Source: JANLYC01 sp963815445 (GTDB taxonomy: Bacteria; Actinomycetota; Actinomycetes; Propionibacteriales; Nocardioidaceae). Taken from it: a DNA stretch of 64,000 nucleotides. The DNA is taken from positions 496,001 through 560,000 of the forward strand of contig CAWFGV010000005.1 in assembly GCA_963815445.1 (NCBI GenBank). The letters are read 5' to 3'. Below are positions 34,863 through 43,428 of the stretch, in pieces. Positions within the stretch are counted from its first letter, which is position 1, and every line of letters starts with the position of its first letter. Under the pieces are notes generated by a model. It was given only the letters and a program-made list of their open reading frames with translations, was not told where the DNA came from and did no database searches. Both the position numbers and the translations under genes were made by a program.

Positions 34863-36108
34863 GTGACCGTCATCGTGAAGTCTCGCGTCCGAGCCGGCCT
34901 CGCCGTCCCCGTGCTGGCCCTGCTTGTGGCCGGTGCAACCGTCGAGGGCCCGCACGCCACCGCAGCCCGAGCCGCAGGGGAGCGCGGGACACCGTTGTCG
35001 GTCGGGTCGGAATCGTTGGCGCCTGCCCCCACGGGAACAGCTGCTCGGCGGGTGCCCGGCCTGCGAACAAGCGTGACGATGCATGGTCTCGACATCCCCT
35101 GGGACATCGCAGTCCTGCCGAGCGGGGCCTGGCTCGTCACCGAACGCGACCGACAGCGGATCCTCCTGCACAGACCCGGACATGGGACTCGCGTGATCAG
35201 CAACGGTCCTCCTGGTCTGTGGTCGAGCGGTGAGACCGGGCTCATGTCGATCCTGGCCGACCCGAAGGTCGCGACGAACAACCGCTTCTACACCTGCAAC
35301 GGCTGGCAGCGCGGCGGTGGTCGGCATGACATCCGGGTGCTCGCCTGGCGGCTCGACAAGAGCCGAACGAAGGCTCGCGTCGTCGACACGTTGCTGTCAG
35401 GGATCCAGACCACGACGGGACGCCACGGCGGGTGTCGGTTGCGCCTTGACCGTGCCGGGGCCATGTTCGTCGGGACGGGTGACGCCGCCGTGGGGACGAA
35501 CCCACAGAACCTGCACAGCCTCAACGGCAAGCTCCTCCGGATGAACCGCTTCACCGGCCGCGCCTGGCCGACGAATCCCTGGATCCACTCGCCGAACCGG
35601 AAGCAGCGCTTCATCTACAACTACGGCCACCGCAACGTCCAAGGCCTGGCTCTCCGGTCGAACGGCACCATGTGGTCCATCGAGCACGGCACTGACCGCG
35701 ACGACGAGGTCAACCTCGCGATCCGGGGCGGGAACTACGGCTGGAACCCGGTTCCCGGGTACGACGAGTCCACGCCGATGACCGACTACAGCCTTCCCGG
35801 CCGCCAGATCGGGGCACGCTGGCGGTCGGGCTACCCGACGCTCGCGACGTCCGGTGCCGTGTGGGTCACAGGCAAGCAGTGGGGTCGCTATCAAGGAACC
35901 CTTGCGGTCTGCGCCCTGAAGGCCTCGCGACTGCTCTTCATGAGGTTCGACCGTCACGGCAAGCTGGTCTGGGTCAGGACGCCGTCGGCCGATGCGCGGC
36001 ACCTACGGTCGTTTGCGGTCCGTGGTCCAGAGCGCCAACGGCGATCTGTTGGTGACGACGGCCAACGGCGGTCGGACCGACCGGGTGATCCGGGTCCACC
36101 CCCGCTGA
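34863..36108 (+). CDS. Secreted PQQ-dependent sugar dehydrogenase-like protein (C-terminal frameshift)
   Basis: A signal segment (LAVPVLALLVAGATVEG) precedes a six-bladed propeller of the GSDH/sorbosone-dehydrogenase family: GLDIPWDIAVLPSGAWLVTE, GRHGGCRLRLD, YGHRNVQGLALRSNGTMW, EHGTDRDDEVNLAIRGGNYG. These bind PQQ and calcium and oxidise sugars outside the membrane. Near 36001-36003 one extra C breaks the frame. Without it, SADARH continues YGRLRSVVQSANGDLLVTT and stops at TGA 36106-36108; as read, it ends at 36137 inside a repeat. The GTG start follows ispG by 62 bp. Confidence 0.83.
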
Positions 36109-36267
36109 CGCGTCGAGGAGCGCGGGTGGCTTGTTGAGCCGGTGCGCGCGGCTTCGCCGCTGACGCGTCGAGGAGCGCGGGTGGCTTGTTGAGCCGGTGC
36201 GCGCGGCTTCGCCGCTGACGCGTCGAGGAGCGCGGGTGGCTTGTGAGCCGGTGCGCGCGGCTTCGCC
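36104..36267. repeat. Triple 55-bp direct repeat between convergent genes
   Basis: Three copies start at 36104, 36159 and 36214; the last lacks one T. Each unit contains GCGGC-TTC-GCCGC, a strong short hairpin, at the junction to the next unit. The repeat begins exactly at the restored stop of the sugar dehydrogenase gene and ends just before the stop of the opposing GNAT gene. It may act as a bidirectional terminator or be a repeat expansion. Confidence 0.93.
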
Positions 36268-36282
36268 GCTGCGCCCCGGCCA

Positions 36283-37167
36283 TCAGAACAAGATGGTGGC
36301 GAAGGTGCCCGTGGTGACGAAACCGACACGGTCATAGGTGCGGCGGGCCGGCTCGTTGTGCTGGTTGACGTACAACGAGACGACTGGGGCAACATCGTTC
36401 AACGCCAACGCGCACACCGCCGCAACACCACTCGCGGCCGTGCCGCGCCCTCGCTGACGCGGGTCGACCCAGACACTCTGCAGCTGGGCCGCATGCGGTG
36501 TGACAGCACCCAGCTCGGCCTTGAACAACACCTCGCCGGCCTCGATCCGTGCGAAGGCGTGCCCCTTGGCGATCAGCTGAGCCACGCGGGCGCGGTAGAG
36601 CCGAGAGCCACCGTTGGCTTCCGGCGAGACCCCGAGCTCCTCGGTGTACATCGCGACACACGCGGGGTAGAGCAGGTCGAGCTCGTCCGGGCGCACCCGC
36701 CGCACGTCGGGGGCCGGAGGGACGGCAGGCGGTCGATCGAGCACCATGAACGGCTGCTGGGGCCGGATCGATCGGGCGGGTCCCCACTCGGGTTCGAGGA
36801 TCCGCCACAGGTGACGTACTTCGTCCTCCGGCCCGAGGATCGACCCGCACGTACGGCCCTGCCGAAGAGCCCGCTCGGCGAAGGCGTCGAGGGCGTCGGG
36901 TGTGCCCTGGACCGGTGCGAGGTTGGCGGCCGCGTGGCACAGCGAGATGAGCTCTGACCCCTCGGTGTAGCCCCAGATCTCCCCACCGAGCCAGCGCGGC
37001 TCCATCCGGGTGACCCGGACGCGGTGATCGACGAAGACATGCGTCACCGGGTCGCGCAACAGCAGCCGGCGTACGGCGTCGAGGTCGCTCGGCCCCAGAA
37101 CCCGGACCTGTGGGCGGGTGCGCAGCTCGATGGCGCTCACCTCCTGCTCATCCTGCGGATCGGGCAT
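36283..37167 (-). CDS. GNAT family N-acetyltransferase with DUF4081 domain
   Basis: The 294-residue protein has an N-terminal DUF4081-like half (VRVLGPSDLDAVRRLLLRDP) and a C-terminal acetyltransferase half with the acetyl-CoA loop VDPRQRGRGTAASGVAAVCA and VSLYVNQHNEPARRTYDRVG. Homologues sit beside ispG in many actinobacteria (the Rv2867c type); here it is nearby but on the opposite strand. The acceptor is unknown. ATG 37167 has AGGTGG upstream. Confidence 0.88.
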   Translation of the reverse strand: MPDPQDEQEVSAIELRTRPQVRVLGPSDLDAVRRLLLRDPVTHVFVDHRVRVTRMEPRWLGGEIWGYTEGSELISLCHAAANLAPVQGTPDALDAFAERALRQGRTCGSILGPEDEVRHLWRILEPEWGPARSIRPQQPFMVLDRPPAVPPAPDVRRVRPDELDLLYPACVAMYTEELGVSPEANGGSRLYRARVAQLIAKGHAFARIEAGEVLFKAELGAVTPHAAQLQSVWVDPRQRGRGTAASGVAAVCALALNDVAPVVSLYVNQHNEPARRTYDRVGFVTTGTFATILF

Positions 37168-37275
37168 CCGCGCTCACCACCTGGGATGCGAGCGAGCCTA
37201 CGCGTCTCAACCCCCATCCGGGTGGCATGCTGGCTGCTTCGAGGCCCGATCGATGGGCGGGCGACACGTCCGGGG

Positions 37276-38568
37276 ATGGCGGGTGGGCAAGTGCCTGAGC
37301 GACTGAGACGTCCCGTTTGCCTGTTTGCGAGCATTGCGCTGGGCGCCACAGCCCTCACGGGCGGCTGCACGATCGAACGCACAGCCGACGACCCCGCCAC
37401 CGCTGGCCCGGTGACCCCGGTGACCCCGTGACCTCCGTGACCCGAGCCGGCGTCCACCGACCCGTTGCCCACATCGGACCCGTCGTCGACGACGGACCCC
37501 GCTGTCAGCACTCCGGTGGAGTCACGCCGGATCACCGTCGTGATGAACGGCGACATGCTCCTGCACGAGGGCCTATGGGCCTCGGCCCGCACTGACGCGG
37601 AACGCACCGGCCACGGCGGCCGCGATGGCATGGACTTCCGGCCCATCCTGGCCAACATGCGACCGGTCGTGTCCGGTGCCGACCTGGCGATCTGCCATCT
37701 CGAGACGCCCCTTGCGCCACCGGGCGGACCGTACGCCGGCTACCCGCTCTTCGCCGTGCCACCCGCAATCCTCCCGGCCCTGAAATGGGAGGGGTACGAC
37801 GCCTGCACGACCGCCTCGAACCACAGCCTCGACCAGGGGTTCGAAGGCCTCGAGCGGACACTGGACGACTTCGACGCGGTCGGCCTTGCTCATGCCGGCA
37901 CTGCGGTCACCCGCGCTGGATCCCGGCGACCACTCCTGCTCGACGCCGGTGGCGTCACCGTCGGGTTGATCTCGGCGACGTACGGCACCAACGGGCTACC
38001 CCTTCCGGCCGACCAGCCGTGGTCCGTGCCGCTCATCGACCCCGCCAGGATCGAGCGCATGGCCCACCGCGCCAAGCAGCGGGGCGCCGACGTCGTGATG
38101 GTGGCGTTGCACTGGGGCCTCGAGTACATGCACGAGCCCACCACCGACCAGCTCGACGTCGCCAGGGAGCTGACGCAGTCGCCCGACATCGACTTCATCT
38201 ACGGCCACCATGCTCACGTGGTCCAGCCCTACGACAAGGTCAACCACACCTGGGTGGTGTTCGGACTCGGCAACGCAGTCGCTCAGCAGGACACCGCCGT
38301 CGAGGGCGTGTACGACGGCAACACCTGCCGGGTCACCTTCAGCGAGCAACCCGACGGGACCTTCCAGGTCAGCAAGCTCGAGTACATCCCGACGATGATC
38401 ACGCCGTACGACGGAGTCCACCCCATGCGCTGGCTCAATGTGCCTCAGTCGCTCGCCTCACCGCGGTTCACCGCATGGCGGACGAGCCTGCAGGCGACAG
38501 CCGACCGCGTCCGCGAGGTGATCGGATCCCTGGGCGCTTTCCGACGCGGCGTGACCGAAGGCCGCTAG
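37276..38568 (+). CDS. CapA-like lipoprotein (PGA_cap metallophosphatase fold), linker frame disrupted
   Basis: A lipoprotein signal (VCLFASIALGATALTGGC, lipobox LTGGC) is followed by a Pro/Thr-rich linker and then a full CapA domain: VVMNGDMLLHEG, CHLETPLAPP, CTTASNHSLDQG, VVMVALHWGLEY, IYGHHAHVVQPYD. CapA-family proteins take part in poly-gamma-glutamate or capsule handling and have a phosphatase-like active site. Two in-frame TGA codons (37429-37431, 37438-37440) interrupt the linker. Adding one G near 37429 and dropping one C near 37443 gives VTPVTPVTSVTEPASTDPLP with no stop, so paired indels are the simplest explanation. If the stops are real, the domain could start only from an internal codon. 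The start is uncertain (37276 or 37291). Confidence 0.75.
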
Positions 38569-38572
38569 CCCC

Positions 38573-38630
38573 AGTTGTCAGAAGTACAGGCGGCTCAGTA
38601 CGGAGGATGCCGCCAGTACTTCTGACAACT
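38573..38630. terminator. 22-bp inverted repeat, probable terminator
   Basis: AGTTGTCAGAAGTAC then A then GGCGGC (38573-38594) pairs with GCCGCC-A-GTACTTCTGACAACT (38609-38630), with one mismatch and a 14-nt loop. It starts 5 bases after the CapA-like stop and ends about 57 bp before proS. There is no T-run. It is the longest simple hairpin here that is not part of a repeated family in the window. Confidence 0.7.
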
Positions 38631-38687
38631 CGGTTGCGGCTGCCGATATCCTCGAGTCTCACGTTGTCACCTGAGGCAGGAGAGCCC

Positions 38688-40454
38688 GTGTCCATGCGGA
38701 TGTCGTCGTTGTTCCTTCGTACCTTGCGCGAGGACCCGGCGGACGCAGAGGTTCCGAGCCATCGGTTGCTCGTGCGAGCCGGCTACATCCGCCGCGCCGC
38801 ACCCGGCATCTACTCGTGGCTGCCGCTCGGCTACGCGGTGCTGCGCCGCGTCGAGGCGATCGTGCGCGAGGAGATGAACGCGATCGGCGCCCAGGAGGTC
38901 CACTTCCCTGCGCTGCTGCCCCGGGAGCCGTACGAGAAGAGCAACCGGTGGGTCGACTACGGCTCCAGCATCTTCCGGCTCAAGGACCGCAAGGGCAACG
39001 ACTACCTCCTCGGTCCGACCCACGAGGAGATGTTCACCCTGCTCGTCAAGGACCTGTACTCGTCGTACAAGGACCTGCCGGTGTCGCTCTACCAGATCCA
39101 GAACAAGTACCGCGACGAGGCGCGTCCCCGGGCGGGCATCCTGCGCGGGCGCGAGTTCGTGATGAAGGACTCCTACTCCTTCGACGTCGACGACGAAGCG
39201 TTCCTGCGGTCCTACGAGCTGCACCGCCAGGCGTACGTCCGCATCTTCGACCGCCTCGGTTTCGACTACGTCATCGTCGCCGCGATGTCCGGGGCGATGG
39301 GTGGGTCTGCGAGCGAGGAGTTCCTCGCGACCGCCGAGAACGGTGAGGACACCTACGTCCGCTGCACCAACTGCGACTACGCCGCCAACGTCGAGGCCGT
39401 CCGCGTGCCCGTGCCTGACCCGGTGGCGTACGACGACGTGCCCGAAGCACACGCCGAGCACACCCCGGACACGCCGACGATCGAGACGCTGGTCGACCAT
39501 CTCAACCAGAAGTTCCCCCGCGAAGACCGGGCGTGGACCGCCGCCGACACGCTCAAGAACGTCATCGTCATGCTCGTCCACCCCGACGGCACCCGAGAGC
39601 CCTTGGCCGTCGGCGTGCCTGGCGACCGTGACGTCGACCTCAAACGTCTGGGGGCACAGGTCGAACCCATCGAGGTCGAGGCGTTCGACGAGAAGGACTT
39701 CGCGGCCAACGCCGCGCTCGTCAAGGGCTACATCGGCCCCGGCGCGCTGGGTGAGAAGGGCACGAGCGGCATTCGCTACCTGCTCGACCCGAGGGTCAGC
39801 ACCGGCACCCGTTGGGTCACCGGCGCCAACGAGGACGGCCACCACGTCATCGACCTCGTCGTGGGCCGCGACTTCGAAGGCGACGGTCTCATCGAGGCGG
39901 CCGACGTCCGCGAGGGCGACGCCTGCCCGGTGTGCGGCCACGCGCTGGAGACCGCCCGCGGCATCGAGATGGGGCATATCTTCCAGCTCGGACGCCGCTA
40001 CACCGAGGCGCTCGACCTGAGGGTCCTCGACGAGAACGGCAAGCTCGTCACGGTCACGATGGGGTGCTACGGCGTGGGGATCTCGCGAGCCGTGGCCGCC
40101 ATCATCGAGAACTCTCACGACGAGCTCGGCATCATCTGGCCGCGCGAGGTCTCGCCTGCCGACGTCCACCTGGTGGCGACCGGCAAGGACGCCGAGGTCT
40201 TCTCCGCTGCCGACCGTCTCTGCGAAGAGCTCGAGGGACTCGGGCTCACGGTGCTGTACGACGACCGGCCGAAGGTGTCGCCGGGGGTGAAGTTCAAGGA
40301 TGCGGAGCTGATCGGCGTCCCGACCATCGTCGTCGTGGGAAAGGGTCTTGTCGACGGGGTCGTCGAGGTCAAGGACCGCGCGACCGGCGAACGCGAGAAC
40401 GTCGCGGTCGCCGAGGCCGCCGCGCACGTGGCGGGGGTCGTCCGTGGCGGTTGA
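38688..40454 (+). CDS. proS: Prolyl-tRNA synthetase (bacterial type)
   Basis: The 588-residue class-II synthetase charges tRNA-Pro. It shows MSSLFLRTLREDPADAEVPS, motif 2 (YRDEARPRAGILRGREFVMK), the bacterial INS editing insertion between motifs 2 and 3, motif 3 (TMGCYGVGISR) and an anticodon-binding tail (VLYDDRPKVSPGVKFKDAEL). GTG 38688 with AGGAG upstream matches the family N-terminus; the frame is open far upstream across the CapA gene, which is a shadow. Its end overlaps the HAD gene by 11 bases. Confidence 0.97.
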   Translation: MSMRMSSLFLRTLREDPADAEVPSHRLLVRAGYIRRAAPGIYSWLPLGYAVLRRVEAIVREEMNAIGAQEVHFPALLPREPYEKSNRWVDYGSSIFRLKDRKGNDYLLGPTHEEMFTLLVKDLYSSYKDLPVSLYQIQNKYRDEARPRAGILRGREFVMKDSYSFDVDDEAFLRSYELHRQAYVRIFDRLGFDYVIVAAMSGAMGGSASEEFLATAENGEDTYVRCTNCDYAANVEAVRVPVPDPVAYDDVPEAHAEHTPDTPTIETLVDHLNQKFPREDRAWTAADTLKNVIVMLVHPDGTREPLAVGVPGDRDVDLKRLGAQVEPIEVEAFDEKDFAANAALVKGYIGPGALGEKGTSGIRYLLDPRVSTGTRWVTGANEDGHHVIDLVVGRDFEGDGLIEAADVREGDACPVCGHALETARGIEMGHIFQLGRRYTEALDLRVLDENGKLVTVTMGCYGVGISRAVAAIIENSHDELGIIWPREVSPADVHLVATGKDAEVFSAADRLCEELEGLGLTVLYDDRPKVSPGVKFKDAELIGVPTIVVVGKGLVDGVVEVKDRATGERENVAVAEAAAHVAGVVRGG

Positions 40455-41139
40455 GGCGGTGATCTTCGACTGGGGTGGCACGCTCACCCAGTGGCGCACG
40501 ATCTCGCCGAACGACGAGTGGTCCTCGCTGGCTGCCGTGGCAGCACCTGAGCGGCATACGGCGGCTACCGATGCCCTCGTCGCGGCGGCCACCGAGGTGT
40601 GGACGCGGTCGCGCGACGAGCACCTCAGCGCCACCCTCGAGGAGATCTGTCGGCTGGCCGAGATCGCCTACGACGCCGAGCACCTGCAGGCGTACCGCGA
40701 CTTCTGGGAACCGGCGACGTTCACCCACGACGACGTGCCCGGCCTGTTCGCATGGCTGCGGGACGAGGGAATCAAGGTCGGGGTGCTCTCCAACACCGTC
40801 TGGCCGCGCGGCTGGCACGAAGAGATCTTCGTCCGTGACGGCATCGATCACCTGATCGACGGTGACGTCTACACGTCCGAGATCGAGTGGACCAAGCCGG
40901 CGCCACAGGCTTTCGAGGCGGCCATGCTCGCTGTCGATGTGGCGAGCCCGGAGCGGTGCGTGTTCGTCGGCGACCGACTGTTCGACGACATCTACGGCGC
41001 GCAGAACGTCGGGATGAAAGCCGTCCATGTGCCGCACAGCGAGATTCCGCTCTCGCAGCACGGTCACACCCTGGGCAAGCCCGACGCGGTGATTCAGCGA
41101 CTCGCCGACCTACCGGACGCGATCAGCGACTGGCGCTAG
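40444..41139 (+). CDS. HAD family hydrolase
   Basis: The 231-residue phosphatase-like protein has HAD motif I in VIFDWGGTLT (nucleophile Asp), motif II near VGVLSNT, a lysine in WTKPAPQAFEAAM and motif IV in CVFVGDRLFDDIYGAQNVGM. DWGGT in place of DxDGT is common in one HAD subgroup. The substrate is probably a small phosphate ester but is unknown. It begins inside the end of proS (GTG 40444), so the two are translationally coupled. Confidence 0.87.
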   Translation: MAVEAVIFDWGGTLTQWRTISPNDEWSSLAAVAAPERHTAATDALVAAATEVWTRSRDEHLSATLEEICRLAEIAYDAEHLQAYRDFWEPATFTHDDVPGLFAWLRDEGIKVGVLSNTVWPRGWHEEIFVRDGIDHLIDGDVYTSEIEWTKPAPQAFEAAMLAVDVASPERCVFVGDRLFDDIYGAQNVGMKAVHVPHSEIPLSQHGHTLGKPDAVIQRLADLPDAISDWR

Positions 41140-41158
41140 CCCGATCTCGGGGCAGGAC

Positions 41159-41189
41159 TTGATCTCAAGTTAACTTTAAGTTGCATGCT
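41159..41189 (+). promoter_or_regulatory. MerR-type promoter before the SDR gene
   Basis: TTGATC (41159-41164) and CATGCT (41184-41189) are 19 bp apart, the long spacer typical of promoters opened by MerR-family activators. The palindrome AAGTTAACTT (41167-41176) lies within the spacer and resembles the core of SoxR-type sites (CTCAAGTTAACTTGAG). No MerR-family gene is present in the window. The -10 element is weak, as expected if an activator is needed. Confidence 0.5.
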
Positions 41190-41224
41190 GGGCTGACCAA
41201 CCGCATCACCTGGAGGTCATCCAC

Positions 41225-41953
41225 ATGCCTACTGCTCTGATCACCGGCGCATCGCGCGGCCTCGGTCGTGAGATCGCCCTCGCCTTGGCCCACAGAGGCT
41301 GGCACCTCGTCGTGGACGGGCGAACCAGCCGACCGCTCCAGAAGGTGTCGGCCGAGCTCGCTGCGGCAGGAGCGGGCGGAGTGTTGGCTGTCCTCGGCGA
41401 CGTCGCCGACGTGGCGCACCGCCAGCAGCTCCTGGCCGCGGTGCCAGAGGGGGCCGGTCTGGACCTTCTCGTCAACAACGCAAGCAAGTTGGGCTCGAGT
41501 CCGCTGCCCCCGCTGGCCGACTACCCTCTCGACATCCTCGAGCAGGTGTATGCCGTCAACGTGCTGGCCCCGCTTGCGCTGACGCAGCTGCTGCTCCCGC
41601 GGCTGGCGGCTGCCCACGGACGGCTGGTCAACATCTCCTCCGACGCCGCCGTCGAACCCTACGAGGGCTGGGGCGGGTACGGATCCTCGAAGGCTGCGCT
41701 CGACCAGTGGACCGCGGTGCTGGCCGTGGAACAGTCGGAGCTTCGCGTGTATGCACTTGATCCTGGCGACATGCGCACGGCGATGCACCAGGCGGCCTAT
41801 CCCGGGGAGGACATCTCGGACCGGCCAGAACCGGTCGTCGTCGTACCGGCGGTCCTGCGTCTCATCGACGGGGACCTGCCGAGCGGCCGTTACCAGGCCA
41901 CCTCCCTGCTGGAGGACGAGGCGACCGCCGGACCAGCGGGGGAGGTGGCGTGA
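41225..41953 (+). CDS. Short-chain dehydrogenase/reductase (SDR)
   Basis: The 242-residue protein has the SDR NAD(P) motif ALITGASRGLGREIALAL, the NN motif LLVNNASKLG, the catalytic Ser in LVNISSDAAV and the Tyr/Lys in YGSSKAAL. It oxidises or reduces an unknown alcohol/ketone. GGAGG lies 7 bases before ATG 41225. It appears to be controlled by a MerR-type promoter, so it may be induced by redox or xenobiotic stress. Its stop overlaps the start of the QueA-like gene. Confidence 0.9.
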   Translation: MPTALITGASRGLGREIALALAHRGWHLVVDGRTSRPLQKVSAELAAAGAGGVLAVLGDVADVAHRQQLLAAVPEGAGLDLLVNNASKLGSSPLPPLADYPLDILEQVYAVNVLAPLALTQLLLPRLAAAHGRLVNISSDAAVEPYEGWGGYGSSKAALDQWTAVLAVEQSELRVYALDPGDMRTAMHQAAYPGEDISDRPEPVVVVPAVLRLIDGDLPSGRYQATSLLEDEATAGPAGEVA

Positions 41954-42996
41954 CCGCGCTCTCGACCGGTCCGTACTTCGCCCTACCAGCGGGAAGCGAG
42001 GCGACGGCTCCAGCGGAGGAGCGGGGAATCGCTCGCGACGCTGTCCGGTTGCTGGTTGCCGGCCCGGCCGGAGTTCGGCACCGGCACTTCCACGACCTCG
42101 CCGACGAGTTGTCCCCGGGCGATCTCGTCGTGGTCAACACCTCCGCTACCCTCCCGGCCGCGCTCGATGCCATCCGACCCGGTGGGGACAGACCGATCGT
42201 GCATGTCTCGACTCTCCTGGACGACGGCACGTGGGTCGTGGAAGTCAGGCAGGCCGACAACACTGGTCCAGTCACAGACGTCCGTCCAGGCGAAGTGCTC
42301 GAACTCCCCGGCGGACTGCACCTCACGTTGACCACGGCTTTTCCGGCTGCCGGCGTCAGCGGAACGCGGTTGTGGCGCGCGGACCCCTCCAGGCCCGTGA
42401 GCCGGCCCGCCTACCTGGCCGCCCACGGCCGACCCATCCGCTACCGGTACGTCTCGGAGCCGTGGTCGCTCGGCTACCTCCAGAACGTCTATGCCGACCA
42501 ACCGGGCAGCGCCGAGATGGCGAGCGCGGGTCGGCCGTTCACGGCTCGACTGCTCGTCCGACTGATGGCCCGTGGGATCGTCGTTGCTCCTCTGGTGCTG
42601 CACACGGGAGTGTCCAGCCCCGAGAAGCACGAGCCGCCGGCCCCGGAACCGTATGACGTCCCGGTCGCCACGGCCGAGCTCGTGAACCTCACGCGGCTTG
42701 CGGGGCGGCGCGTCGTCGCCGTGGGTACGACGGTCACCCGGGCGCTGGAGACGGTGGCCACTGACGACGGAACCGTCTCGCCGGGCAGCGGCTGGACCGA
42801 CCTGGTGCTCGGGCAGCAGCGAGCCGCGCGGGTGGTGACGGGATTGATCTCAGGCCTGCACGAGCCGGAGGCGAGTCATCTGCAGCTGCTCGAGGCGGTG
42901 GCCGGACCCGTTCTGGTTCGGCGGTCCTACCGCGAGGCGGTCCGGCAGCACTATCTCTGGCATGAGTTCGGCGACTCGATGCTGTTCCTCCCCTAG
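41950..42996 (+). CDS. QueA-like S-adenosylmethionine:tRNA ribosyltransferase-isomerase family protein
   Basis: The 348-residue protein resembles QueA: GDLVVVNTSATLPAALDAI near the N-terminus, YRYVSEPWSLGYLQNVYAD, FTARLLVRLMARGIVVAPLV and a C-terminal HYLWHEFGDSMLFLP. Classical QueA uses SAM to make epoxyqueuosine in tRNA. The family branch linked to an SDR in actinobacteria often lacks a neighbouring tgt, and none is seen here, so the substrate may differ. It is coupled to the SDR gene by a GTGA overlap. Confidence 0.83.
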   Translation: MTALSTGPYFALPAGSEATAPAEERGIARDAVRLLVAGPAGVRHRHFHDLADELSPGDLVVVNTSATLPAALDAIRPGGDRPIVHVSTLLDDGTWVVEVRQADNTGPVTDVRPGEVLELPGGLHLTLTTAFPAAGVSGTRLWRADPSRPVSRPAYLAAHGRPIRYRYVSEPWSLGYLQNVYADQPGSAEMASAGRPFTARLLVRLMARGIVVAPLVLHTGVSSPEKHEPPAPEPYDVPVATAELVNLTRLAGRRVVAVGTTVTRALETVATDDGTVSPGSGWTDLVLGQQRAARVVTGLISGLHEPEASHLQLLEAVAGPVLVRRSYREAVRQHYLWHEFGDSMLFLP

Positions 42997-42999
42997 GGC

Positions 43000-43428
43000 T
43001 CAGAACTCGGCGATCCCCGGGAAAGGCACTGGCTTCGCTCCCCAGTCGATCGCGCGCAACGCGCAGGCCGTGAGTGCCCTGGCGACGAACTCGCGGTCAC
43101 GGTCGACCGTCTCAGCGACGGCGGCGGCGTACGTCTCCGCCGCGCGCTGCTCCAGGAGCCGACCCAGAGCACGGCAGTCGGCGAGGGTCTCGACCCGTCG
43201 GGGTAGCTCGTACGCCGCCTGAGCCGGTTCCGGATCGACGCCCTGGTCGGAGATGAGCGCCACCAGGTCGTCGCGGCGCTGCCGATGCTCCACGTAGGCC
43301 GCTGCCGCGAGCTGCTGCTCCGATGAGCCGGCCGCCACTCCGGCCAGCACTCCGCCGAGAACGCCGTAGCCATACGCACTCGCGTGCTCCGCGGCGAGAC
43401 AGGCCTGCACCGCGTCGAGCGCCGTCAC
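43000..43428 (-). CDS. Ferritin-like (DUF4439) protein
   Basis: The 142-residue helical protein starts MTALDAVQACLAAEHASAYG, typical of DUF4439 ferritin-like proteins, and has AAAAYVEHRQRRDDLVALIS as a second helix bearing Glu/His. These small four-helix bundles may bind metal; the function is unknown. Its GTG start overlaps the stop of the upstream lipoprotein gene, so the two form an operon on the minus strand. Confidence 0.8.
   Translation of the reverse strand: MTALDAVQACLAAEHASAYGYGVLGGVLAGVAAGSSEQQLAAAAYVEHRQRRDDLVALISDQGVDPEPAQAAYELPRRVETLADCRALGRLLEQRAAETYAAAVAETVDRDREFVARALTACALRAIDWGAKPVPFPGIAEF

Noticed and set aside
37024..37275. An upstream extension of the CapA-like frame
   Set aside because: It overlaps the start of the divergent GNAT gene and is not signal-like; the lipoprotein signal begins at 37276 or 37291.
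37429..37440. TGA read as selenocysteine in the CapA-like gene
   Set aside because: The TGAs lie in a variable linker with no family cysteine there, and no SECIS-like structure or sel genes are seen; indels explain them better.
38667..40634. A long minus-strand frame opposite proS
   Set aside because: It is antisense to proS, with composition set by proS codon bias.
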